A program made the position numbers and the translations under genes. Of a stretch of 64,000 nucleotides of DNA, positions 1 to 12,024 are shown piece by piece. The stretch comes from Saitoella complicata NRRL Y-17804. Its lineage: Eukaryota; Ascomycota; Saitoellomycetes; Saitoellales; Saitoellaceae. Within the stretch, counting starts at the first letter, position 1. Every line of letters starts with the position of its first letter. The stretch spans positions 124,001 to 188,000 of the forward strand of contig NW_017567006.1 of assembly GCF_001661265.1 (NCBI RefSeq), in the 5' to 3' direction. Below the pieces are notes generated by a model. That model was not told where the DNA came from. It saw nothing but the letters and a program-made list of their open reading frames with translations, and searched no databases.

Positions 1-812
1 ATGAGCACGGGATCAGTGAGGTTGCGGGGGGATGCGGGTTACGTATGGTAGGGATGATCTTTACGGATTTGGTAGATGATGGGACGGGGAAGGGAACGGT
101 CATCCCCAAACGCCATGCCGGAAGTTACTTCCTGAGTGCACTCGAGATCCACATGGCAGCAACCATGCAAAACCGCTACAAAAACACCTCAAGATGGTCC
201 GAAACTGGCGAATTCGGCTCAAAATTCGTGACATGTGTGATCAGCGGCAACGACGAAGGACAAATCGATATTGCGGCATATCAAGCCAGCAACTCGGCTA
301 TGGCGATGATCAGGGCGGATGTTATTGAGCCAAGTGTGGATCCGGGAAGTATGCTTGTCAAACATGAGGATGAGACGAGGTACATCCCGGATGTGTTTTA
401 TCGGAAGGTGAATGAGTATGGACGGGCAGTGCAAATCGACGCCAAACCTGCTTTTCCGGTTGAATACCTTTTGGTCACACTTACCCATGGATTCCCGGAG
501 AACCCGAAACCAATGTTCCTCTCCCACCGCTTCCCAGTCGAAAACCGCGAAGTTATCGGCGTCGTCCAAGACCTCGCCGCCGTCGGCTCCCAAGTCGGTG
601 TCAGGAGGTCGGGTAAGAGTGCAGAGACTGGTGTCGATGCAGTTAGTGATTTCCATATGTTGTGTTTCCTTCACGGGATGGGAATTCTGGAGGAGGAGGA
701 TGAGAAGGCGTTGGCGAAGGTTGCGTGTGGGCATGAGATGGTTGATGCGTATGCGCTTTTGGAGAGGCCAGGGTGGCAGACGTTGTTGACGATTATTCGG
801 GAGAGTACGTAG
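1..812 (+). CDS. NPL4: NPL4, C-terminal part (cut by window start)
   Basis: Npl4 is the Cdc48/p97 cofactor that, with Ufd1, hands ubiquitylated clients to the segregase in ER-associated degradation and nuclear protein turnover. The frame is already open at base 3 and contains the Npl4-type stretches RVGMIFTDLVDDGTGKGT, FGSKFVTCVISG and PAFPVEYLLVTLTHGFP, all from the C-terminal half of the family. About 270 residues are visible where the family has roughly 600, so the zinc finger and most of the MPN-like domain lie to the left of the window. The Met at base 45 is internal, not a start. The reading ends at a TAG at 810-812. No intron is needed in the visible part. Identification is from remembered family sequence and is strong. 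Confidence 0.93.
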   Translation, partial: EHGISEVAGGCGLRMVGMIFTDLVDDGTGKGTVIPKRHAGSYFLSALEIHMAATMQNRYKNTSRWSETGEFGSKFVTCVISGNDEGQIDIAAYQASNSAMAMIRADVIEPSVDPGSMLVKHEDETRYIPDVFYRKVNEYGRAVQIDAKPAFPVEYLLVTLTHGFPENPKPMFLSHRFPVENREVIGVVQDLAAVGSQVGVRRSGKSAETGVDAVSDFHMLCFLHGMGILEEEDEKALAKVACGHEMVDAYALLERPGWQTLLTIIREST

Positions 813-1375
813 TGCGTCCCAGCAGATGGCTTATGGTAAGGAGGATTTACAATTGCTGTATTCGTCACGCCTGGAGGGTTGTTTTGGAGGCCTGGAGTAG
901 GGATGCATGTTGAGGTCGGTCGAGGAAAGGCATGGGAAGAGTCTGATGACCGCAGCGATTGATATTTATAGCCTACAATCCTTACTGAAGCATTTTCTTG
1001 TCAAACATCAATGCCTTCACCATGGGGTCCCCCTTTCTGCCGCGCGCGTATCTCCCAAGAGCCTTGTGTTTAGAGTTTCTGTGTGGCTCAGGCACCGCCA
1101 ATTACAAACAACCGTACATTTCCACCGGCCGGTATCCGCTCTCTTGAACAGCCAATTACGCTCCTTCTGCCTTGTTTTGTTCAAGGCTCCGTCGATTTGA
1201 CTTCCATCTTTGATCGTCGGTATTGCAGGTTATCGTCATCGGTTACGGAGAGCATTTCTGATCGGTATACGCGAAGAGGATCAGCACACGACACAGCAAC
1301 GGGGAATTGGGACGGCATTTATCCTGAAAAGAGGGAAGAACGACATTCGAATCGGATTGGAAATATCAGAAACGC
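813..1375. promoter_or_regulatory. Intergenic: NPL4 3' end and RAX2 promoter
   Basis: No convincing gene. The 9-mer GCCAATTAC, a CCAAT-box-like element, occurs twice in the same orientation at 1097-1105 and 1151-1159, about 220-280 bp before the RAX2 ATG. Short open frames here have no recognisable content. Confidence 0.45.
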
Positions 1376-4300
1376 ATGCGGAATATTGTACCGGCGTTGT
1401 TGGCGTTCGCAACGGCGACTGCGGCGCAGACGTTGCCTCAGCTCGACCTCTCCTCATACGGCAATGTTTTGCTGGGAGGTGATTTCTCTGGTCTTTCCCT
1501 ATGGACTGGATCACAACAGTCAACGACAAATAGTAGCACGACTGGAGATTCTGTGCTGAGTCAATTGGAGGATGGAAGATTTGAGAGTTTGGGCCAAGCG
1601 AATGGGACGATTGCTGCGACGTGTTTCATGGACTCCGGGGTGTTCATCGCAGGAAATTTTACGGGAATTGCGGGGGTAAATGCGTCGAATATCGCGGTTT
1701 ACAACACTTCAACCTCGTCGTTCTCAGCCTTGGGCTCAGGAGTGCCAGGGCCGGTGTACGCGCTTTACTGCAATACGGACAACAACACTGTGGTGGTGGG
1801 AGGAGATTATGAGACGCAGAATTCGACCAATGCCTTGATGTGGAATGTGGCGGAACAGTCATGGGTTGGATTCCCTTTTGGAGGATTCAATGGACCGGTT
1901 ACGGCGATCGCGAAGGCAGCCAATGGAGATCTGCTGTTCGGAGGAAGTTTTGATGCTACTGGAACGGGAGCGACTGGAAGTTTCGAGGATTCGCAGGCGA
2001 TTAACCTAGTTACGGCCAATGTCACGGCTACCGGAACCATTACCACCGCTGGCTTCAACAATGCGTCCAACATCCTTTGTCCGGGCGGGACTGGTGCTGG
2101 GCAGACCTGGTTGTTGGCCGATGACACTGCGGGTTCGTGGACTGCAGAGACTTCGTTTGGATTCAGGCCGACGATGCTTAGGTTGTTCAATGCTCGCCAA
2201 GAGAACCGCGGGACCAAGACCTTCCGGGTCATTGGTCTGCCAATCAATGGTATCATGAACATGACCTACACTGACCCTACCTCTGGAGACACCGTGGCTT
2301 GCGATGCTTTCTGCCCGCTGCCGCAGGTCACTAATGACTCTTCTGTGTACTACACGGACTTTCACTTCGTGAATGTCATCGGGATGACTGGGTTCAGTAT
2401 TGAGATTCAGGACTGGTATGGTTCTGGTGGAGGATTGGATGGTGTGACATTGTACCAAGATGACATCTTGGCGTTTGCTGTGAATACCTTTAACCAGCCC
2501 ACATGCTACGGTCTTGAATTCCCCTCGTTTTCGAACACCACCGGTGGACCTTGGTCTAATGTGACCCAGGAGGGTAACACTTCGTACCTCACCACCTGGT
2601 TGACTGGTGACGACGCCTTGTCGGCTGCGAGCGTTTCGTTCTTCCCTGAAACTGTTGAGGAAGGCAACTTTACAGTGCAGATCCACACGCCTGGATGTCT
2701 CGCTGACGATACGTGTTCCAACCGAGGGCAAGTCAACGTCTCCGTTTACTATGACCCGGTTCTCGACCCTGTCTCTACGGTCTTGTTCCAGACCAACAGT
2801 GGCGACAAGTACGACACGGCCTACCAGGGCGTCGTTGCAGCTCCGACCACCTCGTGGCGTCCATACGTGGCGCTTTCTCCTGTTACGGGGCAGTCCGGCA
2901 CCGTCAATGTTGTCGCGCAGTCTGTGCAGTTCCTTCCAACGAGCGCTGGTGGTGGATTGCGGGGCTTGTTTGAGTACAATCCTGCTAACTTTGCTACCAC
3001 CACAACTTACGCCGCGAACGATTCAAGTGTCTTCGATCGCGCAGGAGAAATCTTGAGCACCGACCCGACTATTGCAGGTATTGCGGTGTTACCGTCTGCC
3101 ACGATCGTTACTGGTAACTTTAGTGCTACGAACATTGGTTCCAAGAATGTGCTTGCGGTCAACGAGACCGATTTCTTTGCCGTTACGGATGGAGGATTGA
3201 ACGGACCTGTAAACGCCGTGATCACGTTCAACGATACTGTTTATATTGGTGGGAACTTTACTGCCAGCGCGAATGGTTCCGTGACGAACTTGAATTACAT
3301 TGCAGTGTATGATTCGGATCTCAACTTGCAGGCACTGGGCCAGGGAGTTAATGGCGAGGTCACCAGCCTTGTGCAGATGGTCGTGGAAACATCAAATGGT
3401 TCTGTCGATGCAATTGGTGTATCGGGTACCTTCACCGCAATTAATACTAACAGTGGGACGATTATCCCTGTCGCTGCATTCGCGGCTTGGATTCCAAGCT
3501 TCGGCAAGTGGGCACAAGAGTTGTCTGGCCCTACGTACTTTCAGGGCAGCCTGGCTTCTTCTGCCTTCTTGAGTAATGGAAGTGCATTGTACGTTGGATC
3601 CGTTGGCGCAAGTGAGACTACTTCTGCTAGATTCGTGGCCAGGTTGCCTGAGGGTCAGAGCAACTTGACCGTCAATGCGCTCAGCCTGTTCTCGGAACAG
3701 TCGAGCACGTCGAGCACGTCGAACTCTGCGATGACGAAGAGGGCCGTGGCGGAGGTTGGTGCAGCTAATGGTGTCTACAGTGGAGTTTACTACAATAACT
3801 CTGACACGAACCTTGTGATCATTGGTGGTCACTTCTCTATCTCGAACGGTACGGGCAGCGTTGTTCAGAACTTAGCATTCATTGCCGAGAATGGAACGAT
3901 CACCGGTGTACCGGCCGGTCTGGACAGCACTAGCTCCTTCTATTCGATGGTTGTGCATGATAATGTCTTGTATGCTGGTGGAAACGTCACCGGTACTATC
4001 AATGGACAGGAGGTGAACGGGCTTGTTGCATACGATCTTAATACCAAGACGTGGAGTACGGAGCAATTTGCTGCGTTGACTGGTGATAACGTTCAGGTAA
4101 ACGACCTCGCGATTTCACCTAACACGAACGATCTCATTGCTGCTGGTACCTTCACCGGTGCTGGATCGTTGAACTGCCCAGCTGTATGTTTTCTTGACCT
4201 TCAGCTATTGCAATGGTCTGCACCCACTTCCGGTGTTTCCGGAGATTGTGAGAAGGTATTATTTGCGCAAGAGAAGAAGTTTGTTGCTGCGGGTAATATG

Positions 4301-4996
4301 ACGATGAACGGAACGTCTGCTCTTGTTCTCGAGTACGACCTCGGTTCGAATGAGTGGAGTGAGTTTGCGAACGCGTCCACCGCATTGCCTGGACCTGTTA
4401 CGAGCTTTGTCTTCGATCCTAAAACGGAGAACGTGCTTTACCTCGCAGGTGAGAACACTTCCAGCGGCGGAGCCTACCTTGAGAAGTGGGATGGAACGCA
4501 GTTCATTGATCTTGGATCCGACCTTCAGAGCTCTTCCGTCATTCACACCATGAGGGCTGTCCCTTTGGTTGGTGACAGCGCAAGCAATAATGTGTTGCCG
4601 AGCGGATACGTTGTCCTGATCATGGGAAGGCTGGACCTCCCCAAATATGGAAACGTGTCTGCAGCTACCTTCAATGGCACTGCTTGGCAGCCATACCTGA
4701 TCTCTTCCACCTCTGACAACGTCGATGGTCAGATTTACGCTTTCATTCAGGAGAAATCTCGAACTGTCCCTGGAGCTAAGCACTACATGGACCGTGGATT
4801 CGTTATTCTGATCTCGCTTGCCATTGCGGTTGGTATCATGCTTCTCTTGACTACCGCAGGAGCTCTTGCTGCGTACTGGCGAAGAAGATCGGAGGGTTAT
4901 GTTACGGCACCTTCTGGTGAGAAGAATGTCACACGGATCCCGCCTGGCTCGCTGTTCTCGGATATTCCAGGACAAAGAGCTGGTGTGCCTACATGA
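1376..4996 (+). CDS. RAX2: Rax2-like cortical polarity marker, type I membrane protein
   Basis: Rax2 is a cell-surface landmark for bud-site or polarity selection that works with Rax1 in yeasts and filamentous ascomycetes. The single-exon frame encodes 1206 residues, close to the 1220 of budding yeast. It opens with a signal peptide (MRNIVPALLAFATATAAQ), then the family-typical PQLDLSSYGNVLLGGDFSGL, then many kelch/propeller-like repeats of the form 'GGNFT..NG' rich in N-x-S/T sites. A single membrane helix lies at about residues 1143-1165, followed by RRR and a 40-residue cytoplasmic tail. A Ser/Thr-rich linker near base 3700 ends in a KR dibasic, a possible kexin site. The start is fixed by the signal peptide. 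No intron is seen. Downstream spacing to the next, convergent gene is 230 bp. Confidence 0.92.
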   Translation: MRNIVPALLAFATATAAQTLPQLDLSSYGNVLLGGDFSGLSLWTGSQQSTTNSSTTGDSVLSQLEDGRFESLGQANGTIAATCFMDSGVFIAGNFTGIAGVNASNIAVYNTSTSSFSALGSGVPGPVYALYCNTDNNTVVVGGDYETQNSTNALMWNVAEQSWVGFPFGGFNGPVTAIAKAANGDLLFGGSFDATGTGATGSFEDSQAINLVTANVTATGTITTAGFNNASNILCPGGTGAGQTWLLADDTAGSWTAETSFGFRPTMLRLFNARQENRGTKTFRVIGLPINGIMNMTYTDPTSGDTVACDAFCPLPQVTNDSSVYYTDFHFVNVIGMTGFSIEIQDWYGSGGGLDGVTLYQDDILAFAVNTFNQPTCYGLEFPSFSNTTGGPWSNVTQEGNTSYLTTWLTGDDALSAASVSFFPETVEEGNFTVQIHTPGCLADDTCSNRGQVNVSVYYDPVLDPVSTVLFQTNSGDKYDTAYQGVVAAPTTSWRPYVALSPVTGQSGTVNVVAQSVQFLPTSAGGGLRGLFEYNPANFATTTTYAANDSSVFDRAGEILSTDPTIAGIAVLPSATIVTGNFSATNIGSKNVLAVNETDFFAVTDGGLNGPVNAVITFNDTVYIGGNFTASANGSVTNLNYIAVYDSDLNLQALGQGVNGEVTSLVQMVVETSNGSVDAIGVSGTFTAINTNSGTIIPVAAFAAWIPSFGKWAQELSGPTYFQGSLASSAFLSNGSALYVGSVGASETTSARFVARLPEGQSNLTVNALSLFSEQSSTSSTSNSAMTKRAVAEVGAANGVYSGVYYNNSDTNLVIIGGHFSISNGTGSVVQNLAFIAENGTITGVPAGLDSTSSFYSMVVHDNVLYAGGNVTGTINGQEVNGLVAYDLNTKTWSTEQFAALTGDNVQVNDLAISPNTNDLIAAGTFTGAGSLNCPAVCFLDLQLLQWSAPTSGVSGDCEKVLFAQEKKFVAAGNMTMNGTSALVLEYDLGSNEWSEFANASTALPGPVTSFVFDPKTENVLYLAGENTSSGGAYLEKWDGTQFIDLGSDLQSSSVIHTMRAVPLVGDSASNNVLPSGYVVLIMGRLDLPKYGNVSAATFNGTAWQPYLISSTSDNVDGQIYAFIQEKSRTVPGAKHYMDRGFVILISLAIAVGIMLLLTTAGALAAYWRRRSEGYVTAPSGEKNVTRIPPGSLFSDIPGQRAGVPT

Positions 4997-5226
4997 GATC
5001 CGGTGATATGATGAGAGATTCGTTCTTTATTCAAAGTTGATTTGATTTTCTGGGATTATACGGCGTTTGGTCAGGGAGTACTTTCGTTTAGGTTTATTAC
5101 CAAGTTTGGCCAATGAAGGCTGTAATTAGCTATAGTAATGTCGAACACGATCTTTAAACGAACGTCCTGTTATGCGCGACAATCAATCGTACGCGTTGAC
5201 CGAAGCATCATGCCCGTATGCATATG

Positions 5227-5730
5227 TCATCCATCTGGACCAACACCTCTCCACATCTCCTCCCCCATCTTCAGATGCCCTTTGTGCACAATAGCTGTGA
5301 TCACCCATGCCAACCGCGATGAACATTCCTCCAACCTCTCCGTTCTCCGCATCAAATACACCTGATAGAAAGGCGTGAACGCCCGATCCTTGTCCAACTC
5401 AAAAGCTGCCCTCGCATCCTCGAATTCCTCCAAAAGCTTGTCGAAGGCTTGGACATCCTGACAAAGCGTACACGACCACTTCCCACTCTCCAAATTCTGC
5501 CGAACCAGATCAATGCCGATTGAGTCGAGTGCACGGCGGAGACGCCATGCGCCGGTGAGGCGACGGGTTACTTCCCAGTATGTTGCTGTTTGGCGGAGTT
5601 CTTCGTATTCGGGGCTTTGCATACCGAGTAGGTGCCGAACGGCTATTGATCGGTAGACGTGCGCTTTGGATATAGTAAATTTGTGGGTGGGATCAGCGAA
5701 GGTGTAATTGTGGGTTTGTGTTGAGAGCAT
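5227..5730 (-). CDS. Uncharacterised 167-aa protein
   Basis: I do not recognise this gene. The frame is open for 167 codons from an ATG to a TGA. The protein is mostly helical in character, with a Tyr/Arg-rich N-terminal third (ISKAHVYRSIAVRHLLGMQ), a CTLC pair near the middle and a Glu-rich amphipathic segment after it. No signal peptide or membrane helix is visible. Two Cys in a CxxC could bind metal, but a single pair is weak evidence. It is convergent with RAX2 and tandem with the next minus-strand gene. The reading frame is free of stops over 500 bp and the composition is protein-like, so I think it is a real gene; the exact start and any extra small exon are uncertain. Confidence 0.55.
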   Translation of the reverse strand: MLSTQTHNYTFADPTHKFTISKAHVYRSIAVRHLLGMQSPEYEELRQTATYWEVTRRLTGAWRLRRALDSIGIDLVRQNLESGKWSCTLCQDVQAFDKLLEEFEDARAAFELDKDRAFTPFYQVYLMRRTERLEECSSRLAWVITAIVHKGHLKMGEEMWRGVGPDG

Positions 5731-6027
5731 GTGACCGCGGTGTTTGTTGCAGGCGGAAGCCGGCTTCCATCTCGATATATCTAAGGGTCTGTAGTCGACG
5801 GCCGGGGGGGGATGACTTTTCCGTCTTACGTTACCGGGGTATCATTGTACCGTGACATCGTCATGACTTGCCATCCCACGACGCGGGAATCTGCCGTACG
5901 CGTCTCACAAACGCTTTTCGGTAACGAACCCTTCTATGAGCACCGTTGGATGATATTCTATACTGTCACTGCCATATATAATGCTGTTATCGTACACATA
6001 CTCAACAATCTCTGATCGTACCACATC

Positions 6028-6852
6028 CTACAACTTCGCCCGCAAATGCTTCCAAACCATATTCAACCTCTCCACCGCCTCCCCCTTCCTCCCATCCCGC
6101 ACCTCCTCTCTCGCAGCCTTGACTGCCTCCCGCACCCCAACCTCCTCCTCATCCACATTAGTCTCATCCCACACATCCTCCGTATAGGTATTTGTAGACA
6201 TGATGTACGCGACCGGATCTTCGCACGCCTGTAGCCCACGGACGAGGGAGGAGGTTGGTTTATATTTTGTGGGGCGGGAATGGAGGGGGACGGCGTCGAT
6301 TTCATCTGTGAGGTTGAGGGAGGGGTCGCGGAGGAGGGCGAGTATTTCTGCGCCGTCGTGGGAGGCATCGCGGGTTGGTTGGTGGAGGGTGGAAGTGGAG
6401 GAGCGGAGGGATCCGTGGGTGCTTCGGTGGAGGGCGCGGGAGAGGTAGGCGTCGTGGATGTTTGCCTCGGCGGAGGTATCGTTGTAGACGTCTGAATGGT
6501 CTTGCTGTTGGTGAGAGGAGGCGAATTCGGCGTATTCTGCGTTCAGATTGGAAGGTTCGGCGGAGGAGCGGAAGCCGGTGCCTGTGAGGACGGAGGATGA
6601 TGAGCTGTGTACTGCTGCGTCATCGAGCAATTCTGTTGATCCGCTGCTTGTAGGCTGATATGTAGAGGTAGAAGAGCCACTTGACGCCTTGCCAGACGAT
6701 TGAACCGAGGATTGGAGGGTGTCTCGTGCTGCGTTGGGCGAGAGTGCAGATCGAAGGAGTGACGCTGCGGAGTTTGCGAGTGATGATCCGGCATGAGACG
6801 ATGATGCAGGAGCGGCCTTTCCCTTTCCCTTGTCTCCGGAGGTATTTGGCAT
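6028..6852 (-). CDS. Uncharacterised Ser-rich protein with acidic/helical C-terminus
   Basis: I do not recognise a named family. The likely start is the ATG at 6852 (MPNTSGDKGKGKAAP), giving 274 residues; an in-frame ATG further upstream would add a basic leader but lies in what looks like promoter. The first half is low-complexity Ser/Thr-rich, probably disordered. The last 100 residues look folded and conserved in character: DGAEILALLRDPSLNLTDEI, then SSLVRGLQACEDPVAYIMST, then TYTEDVWDE, ending in an amphipathic helix (AVERLNMVWKHLRAKL). A short segment of the 'YTxDVW' kind occurs in small fungal proteins of unknown role. It shares a roughly 375-bp divergent promoter with the PP2A B-subunit gene. 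Confidence 0.6.
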   Translation of the reverse strand: MPNTSGDKGKGKAAPASSSHAGSSLANSAASLLRSALSPNAARDTLQSSVQSSGKASSGSSTSTYQPTSSGSTELLDDAAVHSSSSSVLTGTGFRSSAEPSNLNAEYAEFASSHQQQDHSDVYNDTSAEANIHDAYLSRALHRSTHGSLRSSTSTLHQPTRDASHDGAEILALLRDPSLNLTDEIDAVPLHSRPTKYKPTSSLVRGLQACEDPVAYIMSTNTYTEDVWDETNVDEEEVGVREAVKAAREEVRDGRKGEAVERLNMVWKHLRAKL

Positions 6853-7228
6853 GATTGCGGACCGAAAACAGGTATTTTTGTGTTTTGTTCGCACGTATAC
6901 TGTGGGGTACGGCTGGGCCTTGTTGCCTGCGCCAGTGAATTTCGAGGCTCTCATCCGTGCAGGCGTCACGAACAACCTGAACAACACCAGAATAGCAAAT
7001 CTCGACAAACAAAATACCGACTTCGTTCACGGCCTATTTGTCGTCTTGTGCGTGATTGATCGAGTCCGAACATCTACCATTCAGTCTACGTTACACGTCC
7101 GACAGTTTCCTCCCGCTTGTTCGACTGTGCACGATCTTCGCGGCAAGGCATCCAATTGCATCATCAGCTACCAGGGTCCCAACTCGGCAATTCTTTCACC
7201 AGTAAATCAACGAAGAAAATAACTGAAA
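6853..7228. promoter_or_regulatory. Divergent promoter region (Ser-rich gene / CDC55)
   Basis: 376 bp between two head-to-head starts. Nothing gene-like. An in-frame upstream extension of the minus-strand gene exists but is not needed. I see no clear TATA element. Confidence 0.4.
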
Positions 7229-8863
7229 ATGGTGGACGGAGATCAGCAGCATAACTGGAAGTTTGCCCAGTATGTTTTTGTTCTTCGTGTGTTGGCGGGT
7301 CGGTGCGCTGACGGGTTTGCAGGTGCTTTGGAGATAAGGGCGACGTAGAGGACATCACAGAAGGTGGGATTTGTTGAATGCGCGTGGTAGCGATGTTTAC
7401 TCATGAGTTCGAACAGCCGATGTCATTTCGACCGTTGAATTCGACCATACCGGTGACTACCTCGCGACGGGTGATAAGGGTGGTCGAGTGGTCTTGTTTG
7501 AGAGGAACGAATCGGTAGGCGTGACAAAATTGTCATCGTGTTCAAATCACTGATGTGAATGCGCGCTTTAGAAGAAGGGCTGTGAATACAAATTCTACAC
7601 GGAGTTCCAGTCGCACGAGCCAGAATTCGACTACCTGAAGTCTCTGGAGATTGAGGAGAAAATCAACAAGATCAAGTGGTGTCGCCGATCAAACGCGTCT
7701 CACTTCCTCTTGTCAACAAATGGTAAGAGTCGCTCTCGGTAATCTAGTATGCATTTGTGCTGATTGGGACTTACAGACAAAACCATCAAGCTCTGGAAAG
7801 TCTTTGAGAAGTCCTTGAAGGTCGTCGCGGAGAATAACCTGTCCGACGGTATGCGGGCACCATCATTGACCTCATCATCACTGAAACTGCCCCGCATGTC
7901 TCACCACGATACCATCATTGCCGCTGTGCCACGAAAGACATACTCCAACGCTCACGCATACCACATTAACTCAATCTCCGTCAACTCTGACGCAGAGACT
8001 TACATCTCAGCAGATGACTTGCGCATCAACCTGTGGAACCTGGATATCGCAGACCAGAGCTTCAACATCGTGGATATCAAGCCAGTGAACATGGAGGAGT
8101 TGACGGAGGTCATTACCGCGGCCGAGTTCCACCCAGTTCACTGCAACCATTTCATGTACTCGAGCAGTAAGGGAACGATCAAGCTTGCGGATATGCGTGA
8201 GTCTGCTCTGTGTGACCAGCACGCGAAGCTCTTCGAGGAGCAAGAGGACCCAGCAAACAAGTCCTTCTTCTCTGAGATCATCTCATCCATCTCGGATGTC
8301 CGATTCTCCCGCGATGGTCGCTACATTCTGTCTCGCGACTACCTCACCCTCAAGATTTGGGACGTCAACATGGAGCGCGCACCCGTGAAGACCATCAACA
8401 TCCACGAGTACCTCCGCGACAAACTCTGCGACCTTTACGAGAACGATTGCATCTTCGACAAATTCGAATGTACCTTCTCCGGTGACGACAAGAACGTCCT
8501 CACGGGTTCATACTCCAACAACCTCATGATTTACCCAACAGATCCTTCGAAGGAGGGCGAGATCATGTTGCAGGCTGATAAGAGCGCGTTCAAGGCAAAG
8601 AAGATTGGGCAGAAGAAAAACGCGCAGGGAAGGACGGCTAGCCCGGCGAGGAATGGAGGAGCTACGGGGGCGAGTGGGTTGAGGAAGGAGATTGATCCTG
8701 ATTCATTGGATTTCAACAAGAAGATTTTGCATGCGAGTTGGCATCCGAATGAGGATTCGATTGCGATTGCGGCAACGAACAACGTAAGTTGCAATCATCA
8801 GAGTTGCGAAGAGAGTGGAATGCTGACTTTTGTTAATAGCTCTTCATCTTCTCAACCATATAA
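7229..8863 (+). CDS. CDC55: PP2A regulatory subunit B (B55/Cdc55), WD40
   Basis: This is the B55 substrate-targeting subunit of protein phosphatase 2A, which acts in mitotic exit, morphogenesis and the spindle checkpoint. I read six exons: 7229-7269, 7323-7363, 7417-7514, 7572-7722, 7777-8783 and 8840-8863, all in phase, giving 453 residues. Diagnostic segments are [20 protein letters not shown] at the start, [31 protein letters not shown], and [20 protein letters not shown]; the latter part runs through [16 protein letters not shown] blades. The last exon is only 24 nt and supplies LFIFSTI and the stop. Introns are 52-57 nt with CTGAC-like branch sites. An unspliced reading through the final intron would give a long, meaningless tail. 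Length and content match the family closely. Confidence 0.95.
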
Positions 8864-9211
8864 TCCAGAAAGCAAAATCGAATCAAATAGATCTTACATA
8901 TTCCAACCATCACATTCACATCGTCTTTCGTCGTTTCGTCCCTGTAACTCCGCCCGTATCCTATATCCTATGATCCGCCGTCTCCCGCACTCCGCTCCAG
9001 CTGTCGGTCATCGGACGCACCCCGCATCGGCGCATGCAGCTTTCACGGGCCCCACGAACACGACCCCCCTCGAATGTGGACTGAACACAAATCGACCAGT
9101 TGCAAAGGAGAAGAAGGAGGAGCATATACCCCGTCAATCTGACAATCACCTGCTATCCAAGCTTACCTGTCTATCGCTGCTGGAAGATAGAGCATACAGC
9201 TACTGAATGCA
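8864..9211. other. Intergenic: CDC55 3' end and PXMP4 promoter
   Basis: 348 bp. The frame of the fifth CDC55 exon stays open through this stretch if the last intron is not spliced, but the sequence has no protein-like character there. No other feature seen. Confidence 0.35.
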
Positions 9212-10046
9212 ATGACAAACGCTATCGTGGAGGCATTAACCAGGTTTATCCTGGACCCGGCAAACCATGACATCCTCGCCATCCTCAAAGGACTGCGAAA
9301 TGGTATCATAGGGATTGCTTTGTGTTCCCGAGCGCAAATGCTGACAACTTGATACAGGCCTCGTCTACGGCACCAAAATCCGCTTCCCGCATGCCCTCGT
9401 TATGACATTCCTCTTCCGCTCTGGCACGCTGCAGGATAAAGCTCGGATGATATACAAAGCTACACGAGCACATGCCCTGAATCTGGGAGTCTATGTCACG
9501 ATTTGGAAGGGATTAATGCTGGTTATGAGGATGATGAGTAGAGCGGGGAAGGAGAGGAATGGGGATTCGCTTGTTGCGGGGTTGGTTGGGGGGTGGATTG
9601 TGTTTGGGCGGAATTCGAGTGTGAATCAACAGGTAAGTTCGAACCATGACGCTGACGCTGACGTGGCTACTGGTTATGGCGTGCTAATGCTCACCTTACA
9701 GATAAACCTATACTGTTTCTCCCGAGTAGTCCTCGGCTTCGCCAACCTCGCCGTGAAAAAAGGGTACATCCGCCTCCCCTCCTCCACCCCCTCCAATTCC
9801 CATGCTCCCCCCTCAACCGTCGACATAACCTCCGCCTCAGGCCTAACCTCCCCCGCCTCCCTCAAACGCCCCAGAGAGAACTACTACTGGCCAGTTTTCG
9901 CAAGCGTGACATGGGGAACCGTGATGTGGCTTTACCAGAATCATCCGGATTGTTTACAGCCGAGTTTGAGGAAGAGTATGGAGTATTTGTATAGTCAGAG
10001 TGACAGGTGGGAGGGGTGGAGGAATTTTGTGTGGCATAATGTGTGA
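9212..10046 (+). CDS. Peroxisomal membrane protein 4 (PXMP4/Pmp24), Tim17/22/23-fold
   Basis: PXMP4 is a small multispan protein of the peroxisomal membrane in the Tim17/Tim22/Tim23/Pmp24 superfamily; its molecular job is not settled. Exons are 9212-9302, 9358-9632 and 9702-10046, giving 236 residues. Key segments are ILKGLRNGLVYGTKIRFPHA, the RAHALNLG motif, and GWIVFGRNSSVNQQ joined across intron 2 to INLYCFSRVVLGFANLAVKK, which lines up with the vertebrate 'NPVNSQINMYLLSRVL' stretch. Intron 2 is 69 nt, a multiple of three, and has no in-frame stop, so retention would keep the frame. The C-terminal half carries a Ser/Pro-rich loop before the last helix (YYWPVFASVTWGTVMWLY). Identification is strong. 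Confidence 0.9.
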
Positions 10047-10499
10047 AGGAGTTGGAAGAGGAGACGTGCGTGTGTGCTGTATGATACCAATGGAAAGGAT
10101 GGAGTGGGACGGTGGATTATTACCATGGGAGAGGTGTATGATATGAGGGAGACATGGATTAGAGGCTTGTATGCTGCGGTGATACGATACAAATGGACGT
10201 CCGTTGCCTGATCAATTGAACGCACGCTACGACGATTAAAAAGGCAAGAAAAGAAAAGAAGAGAACAATTGCTATTTCCTCGCAACTCCTTCCTATCCAA
10301 ATCGTTACTTGAAACGTACGTTTCTGCATCGTCCCCCCTGGGTTCCCGCTACCGCCCGAAAGCGTAGTAGCGCAGAATCACAACAACTCAGCAGACAACA
10401 ACAAGAGGGAACTGGACGACGTCCTCGATCGAAACACCAACAACGACGACCACCCTCGACAATCCACCAACCCCCGATACCCATCTCTAATCATCTATA
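10047..10499. promoter_or_regulatory. Alpha-tubulin promoter and 5' leader
   Basis: 453 bp. The last part before the ATG is purine-rich (AAGAAAAGAAAAGAAGAG near 10243-10262) and then CA-rich, as is common for strongly expressed fungal genes. No ORF of note. Confidence 0.4.

Positions 10500-12024
<1,525 letters not shown>

Noticed and set aside
8840-9206. Extended C-terminus for CDC55 by reading through the last intron
   Set aside because: A 24-nt final exon gives the family-like end NNLFIFSTI; the read-through has no protein character.
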